This document shows positions 1-10,960 of a stretch of DNA of 64,000 bases, piece after piece (positions within the stretch are counted from its first letter, which is position 1; each line of letters opens with the position of its first letter). Under the pieces are notes generated by a model. The model saw only the letters and a program-made list of their open reading frames with translations, was not told where the DNA came from and did no database searches. The translations under genes and the position numbers were made by a program. Source of the stretch: Ilyonectria destructans (lineage: Eukaryota; Ascomycota; Sordariomycetes; Hypocreales; Nectriaceae); contig JAHEWK010000009.1 in NCBI GenBank assembly GCA_020740775.1, positions 930,001 through 994,000 of the forward strand. Reading direction: 5' to 3'.

Positions 1-444
1 CGAGCGGAACATATGTGGCGAAGCTGTGGGCAAGATTCAGACGTCAGGGGGCTCTTGCAAAGGTAGCACATGGAGACTCACAGCAGGGTTGTCGCTGTGC
101 CAAATTGGTTGCCAACAAGCCCAATATCCTCTGGCATTCCTGCGATATTGGCATTTCCCAAGTTGCTTCGATCGAGATTTGACATCATGTATAGAACACC
201 CATAGCCATGATTGCGTAGAGCTGTTGAGATGGGCGTCAGCTTTTTTTCCCTTCGAGTGACAGTGGATGGTTTTGCACTTGCATCAAACTTTCTCATCAT
301 CCGCCTTTCTTTGACGGGGTCGATAAAATATTCGGACGATCCATTGTCGGAGTCCGGCACCGACGATTCATTGCGTGTTGTTGCGCTTTTCGCCGAATGT
401 GGATTGTCATGTTGCTTTGCAACTGTGCTGTTGACAATTGCCAT
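1..444 (-). CDS. MFS permease, allantoate/anion:cation symporter type, 5' part only
   Basis: Plasma-membrane major facilitator for small organic anions or nitrogen compounds; the substrate cannot be told. Only about 105 N-terminal residues lie in the window and the gene continues past base 1. The ATG is at 444. Exons by inspection are 444..283, 221..82 and 23..1. The joined protein has a hydrophilic head, the family lead-in ERRMMRKFD, a first membrane helix, then MMSNLDRSNLGNANIAGM and DIGLVGNQFGTATTLL, which match the TM1-TM2 signature of the Dal5/allantoate permease group (known family pattern). Intron 1 has a GC donor (GCAAGT) and an AG acceptor. Intron 2 is a normal GT-AG intron. The gene is divergent from the 5-oxoprolinase gene, so both may share the 830-bp spacer. 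Confidence 0.85.
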
Positions 445-1273
445 GTTTTCAGATATTACACGGACGCGCGATGGCTTGGACTGGTCTCGGGGGATGGGAG
501 AGGCATTCGGGGACTACATGTGTGCAATTATAATAACTTGTCCAGGCTGTAATTGATCCTGGCTGTCAGGCTTCGCCAGAGATAAGAAGTCGTAAGATAG
601 AAGGGTAGAGATTCGGTATCAGGATACCTAGAAGTAGCACCTCGTTATCTATCTGCTAGCCCCGGCGGTCAGCGTTACTTTAATCTCGATTCAATCTCCA
701 CAACTACCCTACAGGCTCTACTGGCTCCAAGATTGTCATGGTTTTAGTTGTATCTTTTGCCATATTGACAATGTAATTGTTACAAGTGACACAGCGGCCA
801 GCTATTCCAAGGCTAGCGAAAATCGGCCATCAATTATCTACGAGTTCTGAGGTCAGGGAATCTTTGGACAATCGCCGTCGGGATCGTCATGCCGACTTGT
901 ACTGCGGAGATTAATCCACTAATTACTTGGCAAGTCGGCTCGGTCGCTGTGAGCCGACAATCTGCTTGGCATTCTACCACACTTATCGTGGACCGACCCT
1001 TATCTAACGCGCCATATCAAACCGATCGGCATTTCATCAGAGGACACCGGGCCGTTGGGTCCGGACGGGGCTCCTCCTCCGTGTGCAAAGTCGCCCGGGG
1101 TCGATTCCACCCCGGGTTCGATGAAAACCTGAGTCAATCGTTCATAGAGGGGAATGTTGTCTTGCCAAGTGTTACCATAAAAAGACGGGGGCTCAGGCAA
1201 ATTAAGAAATTTCTATCATTTTGATTGAATAGATTTGTTCACGACAACCCTACTAAAGGTCCCCTTGTCCATA
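445..1273. promoter_or_regulatory. Shared spacer between MFS permease and 5-oxoprolinase, with GCCGAC palindromes
   Basis: This 829-bp spacer separates two divergent genes and has no convincing ORF. At 891..958 there are nested inverted repeats: GCCGACTTG (891-899) pairs with CAAGTCGGC (931-939), and GTCGGCTC (934-941) pairs with GAGCCGAC (951-958) across 9 bases. GATTAATC is a further 8-bp palindrome inside the first pair. The repeated GCCGAC hexamer could be a regulator site. That is inference; no known factor is assigned. Confidence 0.4.
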
Positions 1274-4200
1274 ATGGCCACCACCGCATCCGGCATACGC
1301 ATTGCCATCGACCGAGGTGGTACCTTTACTGACGCCTGGGCCTGGATCCCCCAAACAAACGAAAAACTGGTCATCAAGGTGCTCTCGCAAAGCCCTGATG
1401 AATATGAAGATGCTCCGACCGAGTGCATCCGGCAGATCCTCGAGACGGCCAATGGTCAGCCAATCTCAAGAGGAACGCTGTTGAACCTGGATCAAGTCGA
1501 ATCCATCCGCATGGGTACGACTGTGGCAACCAATGCCCTCTTGGAACGTAAAGGCGAGCGCACCGCGCTAGTCATCACCAAGGGATTCCGAGATATACTG
1601 GAGATAGGCAACCAAGCTCGACCTCACATCTTTGATCTTTCAGTTTGTCGCATGGGCAAATTGTATGAGACTGTGCTCGAGGTCGATGAGCGTGTTACCA
1701 TCGAGGGCTTCGCAGAGAATCCGGAGCCTAAGCCCATTATCGACGTCGCTTCAAATCCTGACCTGACGATAGGCTTGTCCGGCGAAGCAATTCGTATCAT
1801 CAAAGTTCCAGACTACGGCCAAGTCCGGCGTGACCTCTCAGAGCTGTGGTCACGGGGCTATCGAAGCGTGGCTATCGCCGTCATGCATTCTTACACTTTC
1901 CAAGACCACGAACTTGGTATCGCCAATATTGCTCGGGAGCTCGGTTTCAGGGTTTCTGCTTCCTCGGAGCTTCAAAAGATGGCCAAGATTGTACCGCGAA
2001 GCCAATCCGCAGTTGCTGATGCTTATTTGTCCACAGTGACGGATAAGTATCTGGACAGTTTTCGGAAGGGCCTCCAGGGTCAACTGCAAGACGACAATGC
2101 GAGGAAACTCTTCTTGAACCAATCAGATGGTGGTCTGACGGCCTACACGAACTTTAGTGGGCTTCGAGGAGTACTGAGTGGCCCAGCCGGAGGAGTTATT
2201 GGCCTCTCCAAAACGTGTTATGACGATGGTGATGGAACTCCTGTTTTGGGCTTTGATAGTAAGTATCCTTTGCATCCTTCTGCCTTGATTTCTTTCGTTT
2301 CATCATCTGACTTATTATTAGTGGGAGGTACCAGCACCGACGTCACACGTTATGCTGGATCTCTGGAACACATCTTTGAGAGTACCATCGCAGAAGTTAC
2401 CATCCAGACACCACAGCTGGACATCAACACCGTAGCGGCCGGTGGTGGTTCAATCTTAAGCTGGGAGAATGGGCTCTTCAAAGTCGGGCCAGGGAGCGCC
2501 GGTGCTGATCCAGGCCCAGCCTGCTACGGCAGAGGCGGCCCCCTAACCGTCACAGATGCCAACTTCTTCCTCGGCAGGATTGTGCCCGACCTTTTCCCTC
2601 GCCCATTGGACTACGCTGTTGTTCAGAAGAAGTTTAGCGAGTTGACAGATGCCATCAACTTGAGCAAAGAAGGCATCACCAAATTCGCCCCGGACGAAGT
2701 AGCCATGGGTTTCATCACCATTGCAAACACCACAATGACTCGGCCCATCAGGACGCTTAGCGAGGGTCGCGGATATGAAACTGGAGCCCATAACCTAGGC
2801 TGTTTTGGCGGTGCAGGCGGTCAACACGCCGTGGCCGTGGCCAGGGATCTCGGTATCCGGCGCGTTATAATCCCTCGCTATTCCAGCATCTTGTCAGCCT
2901 ACGGCATGGCACTCGCTGATGTGGTGGCGGAGAACCAGGAGCCGGAGACGGTGACATTTTCGGAAGATGCTTACACACAACTACAGAGCCGCTTCGACAG
3001 ACTAGCTTCCCAAGGTAGCCAGGAACTCGCTTCTCAAGGATTTGACGAGGACCAAATTCAACACGAACGCTTCCTCAACATGAGATATCAAGGCAGCGAC
3101 ACAGCCCTGATGATCCCACATCCTGGCGTCCTGGCTGATTTTGGTGAAGCCTTCACTAACCGCCATCGCCAAGAGTTTGGGTTTACACAGCCTCGCGACA
3201 TTGTCGTGGATGATGCTAGAGTGCGTAGCGTCGGCAAGGGCGCAGATCTTAAGCTGACTAGCCCTTTCGACGAATTGCGCAGAGTTCAGTCATCACCACC
3301 TGCCACTCCCGTTAAGCCTAGGGAGATGACAAACGTGTATTACGAGAACCAGGGCTGGATGAAGACTGGCTTGTATTTCCTGGGCGACCTTCAAATCGGG
3401 AGCCGTATACGGGGACCTGCTATGGTGGTCGATAAGACTCAGACGATTGTTCTTGACCCTTCCAGTGCGGCTGTCGTCCTACCTGAGCATCTCATCTTGG
3501 ACATCTTGGATGTTCAAACGCCTGAAGTTGCCACGTCTGCCGTGGATCCAGTGCAATTAAGCATCTTCAGTCATCGCTTCATGAGTGTCGCAGAGCAAAT
3601 GGGTCAGACAATGCAAAAGACATCCATCTCGGTCAACATAAAAGAACGCCTCGATTTCTCCTGTGCCGTCTTTTCAGCAGACGGAGGACTTGTGGCGAAC
3701 GCGCCGCATATACCAGGACATCTAGGCTCAATGAGCTACGCTATTGCTTACCAGGCCAAGTTATATGGCCCTGGCGAGCTGAAGCCCGGCGATGTTCTGT
3801 TGAGCAACCATCCACGTGCAGGAGGCACTCACTTGCCGGACCTTACAGTTACCACGCCAGTGTTCGATGAGAACGATCCCAAAAAGATTCTGTTCTTTGT
3901 GGCCAACCGCGGGCATCATGCCGACATCGGCGGCATTCAACCAGGTTCCATGCCCCCTCACTCAACAGAGCTATGGCAGGAGGGCGTTGCTGTAGAGACG
4001 TTCAAGATGGTCAAGGAAGGAGTGTTTGATGACGCAGGTCTCCATGAGATCCTGGTTGACATCCCTGGCTCATACCCTGGATGTAGTGGAACCAGAACTT
4101 TGAAAGACAACATTGCAGACTTGAAGGCAGCTATTGCTGCAAACAACCGAGGCATCCAGCTCATTACTGCATTGGTCAAGGATTACTCATGGCCTGTCGT

Positions 4201-5339
4201 CGAATTTTACATGGAAGCCATCCAGAACAATGCCGCGCAATCGGTTCGACGGCTGCTGAAAGAGTTTGCAAAGCGATTTCAAGGCCAAGACCTGCAAGCC
4301 ACAGATTATTTGGACGACGGAACCCCCTTGTCACTGAAGATCGAGATCGACGAGGAGACGGGCAATGCCGTCTTCGACTTTGAGGGGACAGGTCCGGAAC
4401 ACTACGGCAATCTCAACTGTCCTCCAGCAGTCATGTATTCTGGAATCATGGTAAGATGAAACAGAAGGGCAAATGATTGCAACACCTCAACTAACATCTT
4501 CTTAGTACTGCCTAAGGTCAATGATTGCCACGGACACTCCTCTGAACCAGGGATGTCTCGCCCCAATCAAACTTAAGCTGCCCCCGGATTCTATCCTCTC
4601 ACCCTCGTTGAAAGCAGCGACAGTGGGCTCAAATGTCGAGACATCCCAACGAATCGTCGACCTGGTCTTCAAAGCATTCCAAGCATGCGCCGCCTCTCAA
4701 GGAACCTGCAACAACCTGACGTTTGGGTACGGTGGCACCGATCCCGAGACCAACGAAGTGGTCAAAGGCTTCGGCTATTACGAAACCATTGCTGGTGGCT
4801 CTGGCGCCGGTGCGGACTGGGAGGGCGAGAGCGGCGTACACACCCATGTTACCAACACGAGAATCTCTGATCCTGAAACCTTTGAACGACGTTACCCCGT
4901 TCTTCTCCGCGAGTTCTCCATACGCCGCGGCAGTGGTGGCCCGGGACTCAACCGTGGCGGTGACGGCTGCGTCAGAGACATCGAGTTTCGTATGCCGCTC
5001 CAAGTGTCCATCTTGTCGGAGCGCAGAGTCATTGCGCCCTACGGCATGGCAGGTGGTGAAGAAGGGAAAAGAGGTCTCAATCTCTGGGTGCGGCGCGATC
5101 CAGAAGATGGTACTACCCGAACCATCAGCTTAGGTGGCAAGGCAATAGCCAACATGAACGCCGGGGACAGGATAATCATCCAGACGCCTGGTGGCGGTGG
5201 CTATGGCCCGGATCCCAACAGAGCGGAGAAGAAGGAGCTCTTTGGCGTTTTTAAGATTGGAGACAAGTTTGCAAGCGCAGGACCAGCTATGAGGACGGGC
5301 AGTCTGGCTCAAAGGGAGGCCACTGCTGAAGGGAACTAA
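1274..5339 (+). CDS. OXP1: 5-oxoprolinase (ATP-hydrolysing), HyuA-HyuB fusion
   Basis: Opens 5-oxo-L-proline to L-glutamate with ATP hydrolysis in the cytosolic gamma-glutamyl (glutathione) cycle. Exons are 1274..2258, 2322..4450 and 4506..5339, giving 1315 residues, close to the usual ~1290. The start is the ATG at 1274 (A at -3, G at +4); the open frame upstream has only a TTG. The N-terminal hydantoinase-A half begins [17 protein letters not shown] and, after splicing, carries GFDMGGTSTDV. The C-terminal hydantoinase-B half starts near [20 protein letters not shown], with [13 protein letters not shown] and [15 protein letters not shown], and ends with the Gly-rich [15 protein letters not shown]. 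Intron 1 (63 bp) is a multiple of three without a stop, so a retained form would stay in frame with 21 extra residues. A bacterial-type hydantoinase role is less likely because of the fused full-length form. Confidence 0.93.
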
Positions 5340-5991
5340 CAGTTGACCTTCGCGAATGATTAAGGGATTTAAGTTCGGATGTACAGAGATCCTTGATACT
5401 TTTAGTTTGATCCTTAAACCACACTTGACAATGAATAGAACGTATGCTTGGCCAAGACGACACATAAATGCTATCTGACGTCGGTAAAACATGCAGAATG
5501 GACACTCAAATTTCACCTTCAACCAGCCTGTGCAAGTAGAGCCGCTTCGTCAGAGTCTTACAGTATACACAAGCAATGAGCAAGGTCGTTCCTTAGAGTA
5601 AATCTCATGCATATGTTGCGATCAGTAGGGGATTGGGATATTTACTTCCGTCAAAGGGTTGAATTGAAGCTTACGGCAAATATCAGCGTGCAACAACTTT
5701 ATTGCAAAGCTATTGTCTCTTCTTGTAATGGGTGTAGTACTAAATGTATGTCTCTATTGCTTAGAGATACCGCATGGCTTTGATCTTATGGAGTAAAGCT
5801 AAAAGAAAACCAAATAGATAGCAGTTTCACTTTTATATGATATGCAGTGTTCCCTCTTCTAGTCATTCAGTACATCGCCATCATTCGAATCATCTTCAAC
5901 ACCGAGAGCAGCAATAAGTTCAACAGATACACTCGCACCGCACTCCTGCCACATACTATTTTTTATTTTAGCCTCTCCGTCAATCATCAAG
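5340..5991. other. Intergenic, no gene seen
   Basis: This 652-bp stretch holds the 3' flank of the 5-oxoprolinase gene and the upstream region of the decayed secreted-protein gene, which includes an AT-rich, TATA-like stretch near 5830. No supported ORF or RNA was recognised. Confidence 0.6.
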
Positions 5992-6571
5992 ATGAGCACC
6001 CTTTGTACTTTGATCCTCGCCCTTGTTGGTATCTCCATGGCTATACCGAACCCGCACAACTACATTTCAAATGCACAATGCCCTGCGGGCTGCGATGCAA
6101 TCGTTGCCGAGTCTCAGGACCCTGATCCGCACCAATTGCACTTCTTTCAGCGGATGACGGTAAGTTCCATCAACTTCTCAGGGTCCCGTATTGAAACTAA
6201 TGTCTACACCAGGACCCTAACCAGTGCGGCTCTGATGGAGGACGTGAGATCACCAAAAGCGAGGGCGAAGGCCAAAGCATAGGCATTCACTCTGGCATCA
6301 GTGGCGCTGGCTGGATCTCGGTAGGCTTTGATGTGTCGGAGTATGTGGAGCCAGGTTAAGCGGAGACATGTTACGGCGATGAAGGAGACACTATCTGCGT
6401 GATTTGGTGGGCGGCGAAGACCACTTACACGGTAAACTCCAGAGTAACGTGTGCTGCCGTGCTGGAGAGAAGTCGCCCACAATCATCACGTCGCCAAATC
6501 AAAATAACCTCGGCTCGGGGAGCATCTGCGGCCGCAATGAGCAGTGCCATAGAAAGGGCCACGCGTACTAG
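5992..6571 (+). pseudogene. Decayed small secreted protein gene
   Basis: The ATG at 5992 starts a clear signal peptide (MSTLCTLILALVGISMA), then a segment with CPAGCD. A 53-bp intron (6160..6212, gtaagt...ccag) joins it to an exon rich in Gly and Ser (SGISGAGWISVGFDVSE). The frame ends at TAA 6357..6359, but the same frame goes on with family-like sequence (TCYGDEGDTICVIWW, then TYTV). It then shifts frame, and a Cys-containing end with a SPNQNNLGSGSICGR-like stretch runs to TAG 6569..6571. I recognise this pattern from uncharacterised secreted proteins of ascomycetes whose function is unknown. One stop and one frameshift make it a probable pseudogene. A very short undetected intron or a sequence error is the alternative. 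The stop is one C>T step (CAA to TAA) from a Gln codon. Confidence 0.6.
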
Positions 6572-6946
6572 AACAATAGTATGTGTCACTGCCCACCCAC
6601 TTCATAGAGTTCTGTTGGATAACGTGAACTACTTTCGTGAGAGCGACAAAACGGCGGCGTTTGTGGCTGGTGGCCCCCAGGAGTGACCGTTTGGCAAAGC
6701 GTTCGCCGGTGTTGTACCCGACCTGGATGAGATGCCTTAAGCCAGCTACCACTCTTTCTTAGACTAGTTAAGATCACGAGTTGATTCATCATAACGGTGG
6801 TGGTTTGATGCATATTTGTTGAATGACGGACATTTACTCCGCTGCCTGCAAGAGAACCTAAAAGTTGGAGAATTTTGGTACGACTACCTGCATTCAATTG
6901 AGGTAAACCTGTAATGAGATTCGTATTCTACGACAAGATGTCCCAG
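6572..6946. other. Intergenic, no gene seen
   Basis: This 375-bp stretch lies downstream of the decayed secreted-protein gene and of the convergent Zn2Cys6 regulator. I see no coding, repeat or RNA feature in it. Confidence 0.6.
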
Positions 6947-8647
6947 CTAGAGAAAGAATTGACTAATCTGAGACGAAGATGTCAAGTCCAGTTCGTCTGA
7001 GGCAACACCCTGTCGCATCTCACGTATCCTAGATTTAAGCCATTGATGCGCCCTCCGGTAGTTAATTCCAAAACAACTTAGTTGTTCAAAACGACTCAAA
7101 ACCCAATCCTGGTGAATGCAATCACTTGTCGCTAACGCGGCCATAAATAGGGGCCACGACGCGCGAGCAATAGCTGTGGCGCCACCGTTTTCCCAGCTGT
7201 AATACGCAAGGTTTAATATCTGCTCCCTTGCTTCTGCCCTCTGCTGTTCTGGACGGTCCATGTCGATAATACGCGAAAAGTCCAAGACACTGCCATAGTA
7301 GTGCGGTACTATCCAGCATAGCGTCATGATAAGGCCTTCGTTGCTTGACTTCAGGGATGAAGATATTCGTGCAGCTGTTGAGAAGAGTTCACCGAATTGC
7401 ACCTGTAAAAACTCTAACATCCGTTTTGCAGCTGGGATGAGAGAGGAGGTCTCGCCATCTCGACGTCTGATCTGAGCAGCCATGAGACGCAAAGTTGAGC
7501 AGTAGCGATATAGTTGAAATGCCGCCTGGTTATCATCATCGTACGCGACCTCGGCGGAAGGGTACTCAGTGCCCCAAGTAGCTTGAGATAATGGCTCTGA
7601 GTGATCATAGATGGCTGAGAGAAAGTGGGACCACGGAACCTCCGTCTGGCTTGGATGATCCAGGCCCATAGATCGGGCTAGTGACAGGTTCAATTGACCG
7701 CCTAGGCCAAAGGAAGCTGCTCGAGCATCAAGTACTGTCAATCGCACCAATAACCGACTAGTCAGATATGGGAGATCCTGGGCTTGACGGATTGAGTGAT
7801 CTGCTGCCGGAGGCTGCTCATTGCCCGTGTGCAAAGCGGGTACCAGACTTGGAAGATTGGCCTCTAACACAGATGCTGCGCCTTGCAAATGCTTGCAGAG
7901 TGCTTGTCCAGTTGTATCATGACCGAAGTATTGTTCGTAGACGAGTATCAGCCACAAAGCCGCCAGGACCGTGTTCAACTCTGAACGGGGCAAGCTTCCC
8001 TTGATTGCTTGGCCAAGAAGGCGGATCGCCTCGCAATAGTGACGCACAGCATCGACACAAAGCGCATTATCCTCACCCCGCTGCGAACTATCCGGTGATT
8101 CAGAAAGGTACTGCAAGCCAATTGCCAACACCATATGCATGACGAGGGCCGAAGAGATGCCGATCTGGAAGACAATGGATTGGACCGAATACGTTGGCGT
8201 TTTCGTGTCGTGTAGACTGACAAAGGTGCTTCTGTAAAGCAATATAGCCGCATGATCTGTGGGACCCAGACAGAGGCCAGATTGGGATGAGTGGGCATAA
8301 AGGGGAATGTCATACTCCCAACTGAAGCGAGGCAGTGGCGAGGAAGCAGCGAAAACGACAGCCACGTCACTAGCTATCGTACACGGTTCGACGTGGGGAC
8401 TGCTGCAGGCATGACGACCATGGCCAGGTGCACTTATGTCCGCCGGTGGGCTATCCTGTCGTCTTCTCGGTGACGACCAGTCGCACGGCCGTGACAAACG
8501 CGCGCAGCGGCGGCACACGGGTCTCGTCTCGTCGCATTTGACCTTTCGACGACGACACGTGCGGCATCCAGTCCGAGACCGGGGGCCGCCTCGATTGCCG
8601 AATACGCCGACATAGACGGGGTCTGGGTTCGTATCTTCGAGGTCCAT
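6947..8647 (-). CDS. Zn(II)2Cys6 transcription factor
   Basis: Nuclear DNA-binding regulator, 566 residues in one exon with the ATG at 8647. The binuclear zinc cluster is complete at residues 28-55: Cys 28, 31, 38, 45, 48 and 55 (C-x2-C-x6-C-x6-C-x2-C-x6-C), with the basic stretch RRRKVK. The acidic N-terminus before it is short. The remaining ~500 residues are mostly helical and look like the fungal-specific middle and C-terminal regulatory domain (DUF3468 type), with no second DNA-binding motif. It is divergent from the aminotransferase gene 354 bp away, so that gene is its most likely target, and the spacer carries a CGG-N8-CCG site. The target and inducer are inferred from position only. 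Confidence 0.9.
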   Translation of the reverse strand: MDLEDTNPDPVYVGVFGNRGGPRSRTGCRTCRRRKVKCDETRPVCRRCARLSRPCDWSSPRRRQDSPPADISAPGHGRHACSSPHVEPCTIASDVAVVFAASSPLPRFSWEYDIPLYAHSSQSGLCLGPTDHAAILLYRSTFVSLHDTKTPTYSVQSIVFQIGISSALVMHMVLAIGLQYLSESPDSSQRGEDNALCVDAVRHYCEAIRLLGQAIKGSLPRSELNTVLAALWLILVYEQYFGHDTTGQALCKHLQGAASVLEANLPSLVPALHTGNEQPPAADHSIRQAQDLPYLTSRLLVRLTVLDARAASFGLGGQLNLSLARSMGLDHPSQTEVPWSHFLSAIYDHSEPLSQATWGTEYPSAEVAYDDDNQAAFQLYRYCSTLRLMAAQIRRRDGETSSLIPAAKRMLEFLQVQFGELFSTAARISSSLKSSNEGLIMTLCWIVPHYYGSVLDFSRIIDMDRPEQQRAEAREQILNLAYYSWENGGATAIARASWPLFMAALATSDCIHQDWVLSRFEQLSCFGINYRRAHQWLKSRIREMRQGVASDELDLTSSSQISQFFL

Positions 8648-8826
8648 GATGGCTAATGGTCAGGGGTAGAGGACAAAGGGGACAATTCCCGCAGCGAGAT
8701 GTCTAAGATTGAGAAGTCAACTACCGACACGCCGCCTCAAGACGCTCAAGCATCTCGTCAGATGAGCGGGTCTCACGAACCAACGCTTTGTCAATGCCAT
8801 TAGTTCCGTCTACATCCCTGCTAGTT

Positions 8827-8840
8827 CGGAGTGATAGCCG
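8827..8840. promoter_or_regulatory. CGG-N8-CCG inverted site, candidate Zn2Cys6 operator
   Basis: CGG at 8827-8829 and CCG at 8838-8840 are separated by 8 bases. Inverted CGG triplets with fixed spacing are the usual target of zinc-cluster dimers. The site lies in the 8648..9001 spacer between the regulator and the aminotransferase, upstream of both starts. The rest of the spacer shows no gene. A single short site can arise by chance. Confidence 0.35.
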
Positions 8841-9001
8841 AGCATCGACTGCTGGACCCACTGATAGGCGAGGTGGCTTTGAACTTGACGATCGGTCACT
8901 TGCTCATGGGACAACTCCGAAGCCGCCCCCGACTTATATATAGCTGGAGTCCTACGAAGGGAATTGAGTGGGAGACAAAAAAATGAATCATTGATCAAGA
9001 C

Positions 9002-10363
9002 ATGGCCATCAAGAAAGGAAACAACGGCGACAGCCATTCGCGCTTCTCGGCACTCCAGCCTATCAGCGTTGGAGGACCGTTTGCTTTGGACGCCAAGTTT
9101 CGAGCTGACCCTGCTCCCAAAAAAGTCAACTTGCTCATCGGAGCATACAGAGATGACAAGGGGAAGCCATGGCAGCTGACCTCGGTTGCAAAGGTAGGCT
9201 CATACATTGGTTATAATTGCAGAACAAATCTTCAACTCTTACGATCATTTAACTAGCCAGAGCCTACAGCTAATGCTCATGAGTAGGCCAAGAAGCGGAT
9301 GGATATTGAGACATGCCATCATGAGTATCCTCCCCTCGTGGGGAACGTCGATTTGCTTCAACCCGCACGGCAGTTAATCTTCGGCGACGATATCCTCCAA
9401 CAAGCATCCGATTGCATCTCCTCCATCCAGACAATCTCAGGAACCGGCGCAAACAGTCTCATTGCGCATTTTGCACAGAGGAAAATCCACCCGACCAACA
9501 TATGGATTCCCGATCCAACATGGGACAATCACTTGGACATCTGGCGCCAAAATGCACCCGAGGTCACTCAACGTCGATATCCTTATTACGACGACGCGAC
9601 TCGGTCTTTCGACTTCAAAGGCATGATGCAGATTCTTCAGCAAGATGCACAAGAAAATGACGCCATTCTTCTTCATGCCTGTGCACACAATCCCACAGGA
9701 CTAGATCCTACGAGAGAACAATGGCAAGATATCGCTCTTCTCTGCAACAAAAAGAAGCTCTTTGTTGTTTTCGATTCGGCGTACCAAGGCTTTGCATCGG
9801 GAGACTTGGACCGTGACGCCTGGGCTATGAGACATTTCTTCCAATATCCCAATATTGAGATGGCTGTCTGTCAGTCCTTCTCGAAAAACCTCGGGCTTTA
9901 TGGAGAGCGTGTTGGGGCGCTTCATCTTGCCGTGTCGCGAGCACTTAGTCCGCCAGCCAGCCAATGTGTCCTGAGCCATCTCGTCGACACCCAGAGATCG
10001 CTCGTTTCCATGGCGCCTCAGTTCGGCGCTCGGGTAGCAGCCGCGGTTCTTTCGCAACGAGACTTGCGGGATACGTGGATATCTGACCTCGAAGTGATGA
10101 GCGGGCGCATCAAAGCAATGCGCCAGGCTCTCTACGACGAGTTGGTGACGCTGCGAACTTGTGGTACATGGGAGCATATTGTAGAACAGACGGGTATGTT
10201 TTCTTACACGGGATTGACCCAACAACAGGTCACAGAACTGCAGAATGTGCATCATGTTTACCTGCTTCCCTCAGGACGCATGTCACTGTGCGGGTTGACA
10301 AATGAGAACGTCAAGTATGTAGCCAGGGCTATGCATAGTGTTGTTGCGGACCAGAAAGCATAA
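9002..10363 (+). CDS. Aspartate aminotransferase family protein
   Basis: PLP-dependent transfer of an amino group between aspartate (or an aromatic amino acid) and 2-oxoglutarate. Exons are 9002..9193 and 9287..10363, giving 422 residues, normal for class I aminotransferases. The N-terminus has FALDAKFRADPAPKKVNLLIGAYRDDKGKPW, listed here only by its ends FALDAKF and GAYRDDKGKPW. Key residues align with classical AAT: Asn199 in AHNPTG, Asp227 and Tyr230 in VFDSAYQGF, the PLP lysine Lys264 in SFSKNLGLYGERVG, and the substrate Arg in GRMSLCGL near the C-terminus. No mitochondrial presequence is evident, so a cytosolic form is likely. Divergent transcription from the zinc-cluster regulator suggests a regulated metabolic paralogue. 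Exact substrate preference is not visible. Confidence 0.9.
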
Positions 10364-10393
10364 ACTACCCAGAGAATAAAAGAAAACAGGGAA

Positions 10394-10914
10394 CGTTTTT
10401 CAGAGTTCGTGTCAGAGTTCGTGTCAATTTTCCACTCACCTCTAGTGACCTCAAAACCCCCAGATCTTGACCGTCTTTCATGGGATGCCGATGGGGTCAA
10501 CTTACTCTCGGGCGAGGAGGCAAACGTCGTGATTGGACCCAAATGACCTTGCAGCGTCCGCGCTGCAGCTACCTGTGTTGTCTGTCAGACTGTAAGCATC
10601 TTGTCATTGAATATTGATGCGAGCAACTTGTCATCTGGCGAAAAGGTTGTAGTGTTCATAAAATTACAATCACCAAGTGTCTCTATGACAGCCCCTACTG
10701 CGGTATCCCAGGGTATAATACTAGTCTGAGTCGATACTACAATCAGCTTACTACCAGGCGAGAATACTATGGGCAGCATTGGGCTCAAATAATGTGTTCG
10801 GATGCTTTCGTGTTCGCACACGTCTGCATGGTTCAAGATCTGTGCATCATACAACTTCCCGCGGGTAAAGCCGTATCCATCACGTCTCTCATTGAAAGCT
10901 ACCCGGTACCTCAC
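10394..10914 (-). pseudogene. WD40-repeat relic
   Basis: On the minus strand one frame, broken by a single TGA at 10587..10585, reads as at least three degenerate WD40 repeats: VFSPGSKLIVVSTQT with PWDTAVGAVIETL, then FSPDDKLLASIFNDK, then LQGHLGPITTFASSP with SKLTPSASHERR. The spacing and the FSPD-KLLAS-ND and LQGH elements are those of WD40 arrays in fungal NACHT-WD40 proteins (known family pattern). There is no start, no NACHT part and no intact blade set, so this is a fragment, not a gene. It begins just downstream of the aminotransferase gene. A second such relic is at 54.3 kb. Confidence 0.65.
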
Positions 10915-10960
10915 ACGCGAGGCAATAAGTTAAAACTGTTAAGGTTTATAGTAGTGCTTA

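Noticed and set aside
1081..1140. tRNA-like GGTTCGA words near CCCGGG repeats
   Set aside because: No acceptor stem or anticodon arm could be folded around them. No tRNA was found in the window by eye.
1235..1273. Longer 5-oxoprolinase start
   Set aside because: The upstream in-frame codon is TTG, not ATG; the ATG at 1274 has a good context and directly precedes the conserved N-terminus.
10258..10542. 94-codon minus-strand frame with a hydrophobic end
   Set aside because: Its first part is a WD40 relic and its end overlaps the aminotransferase gene on the other strand, so it is not a separate membrane protein.
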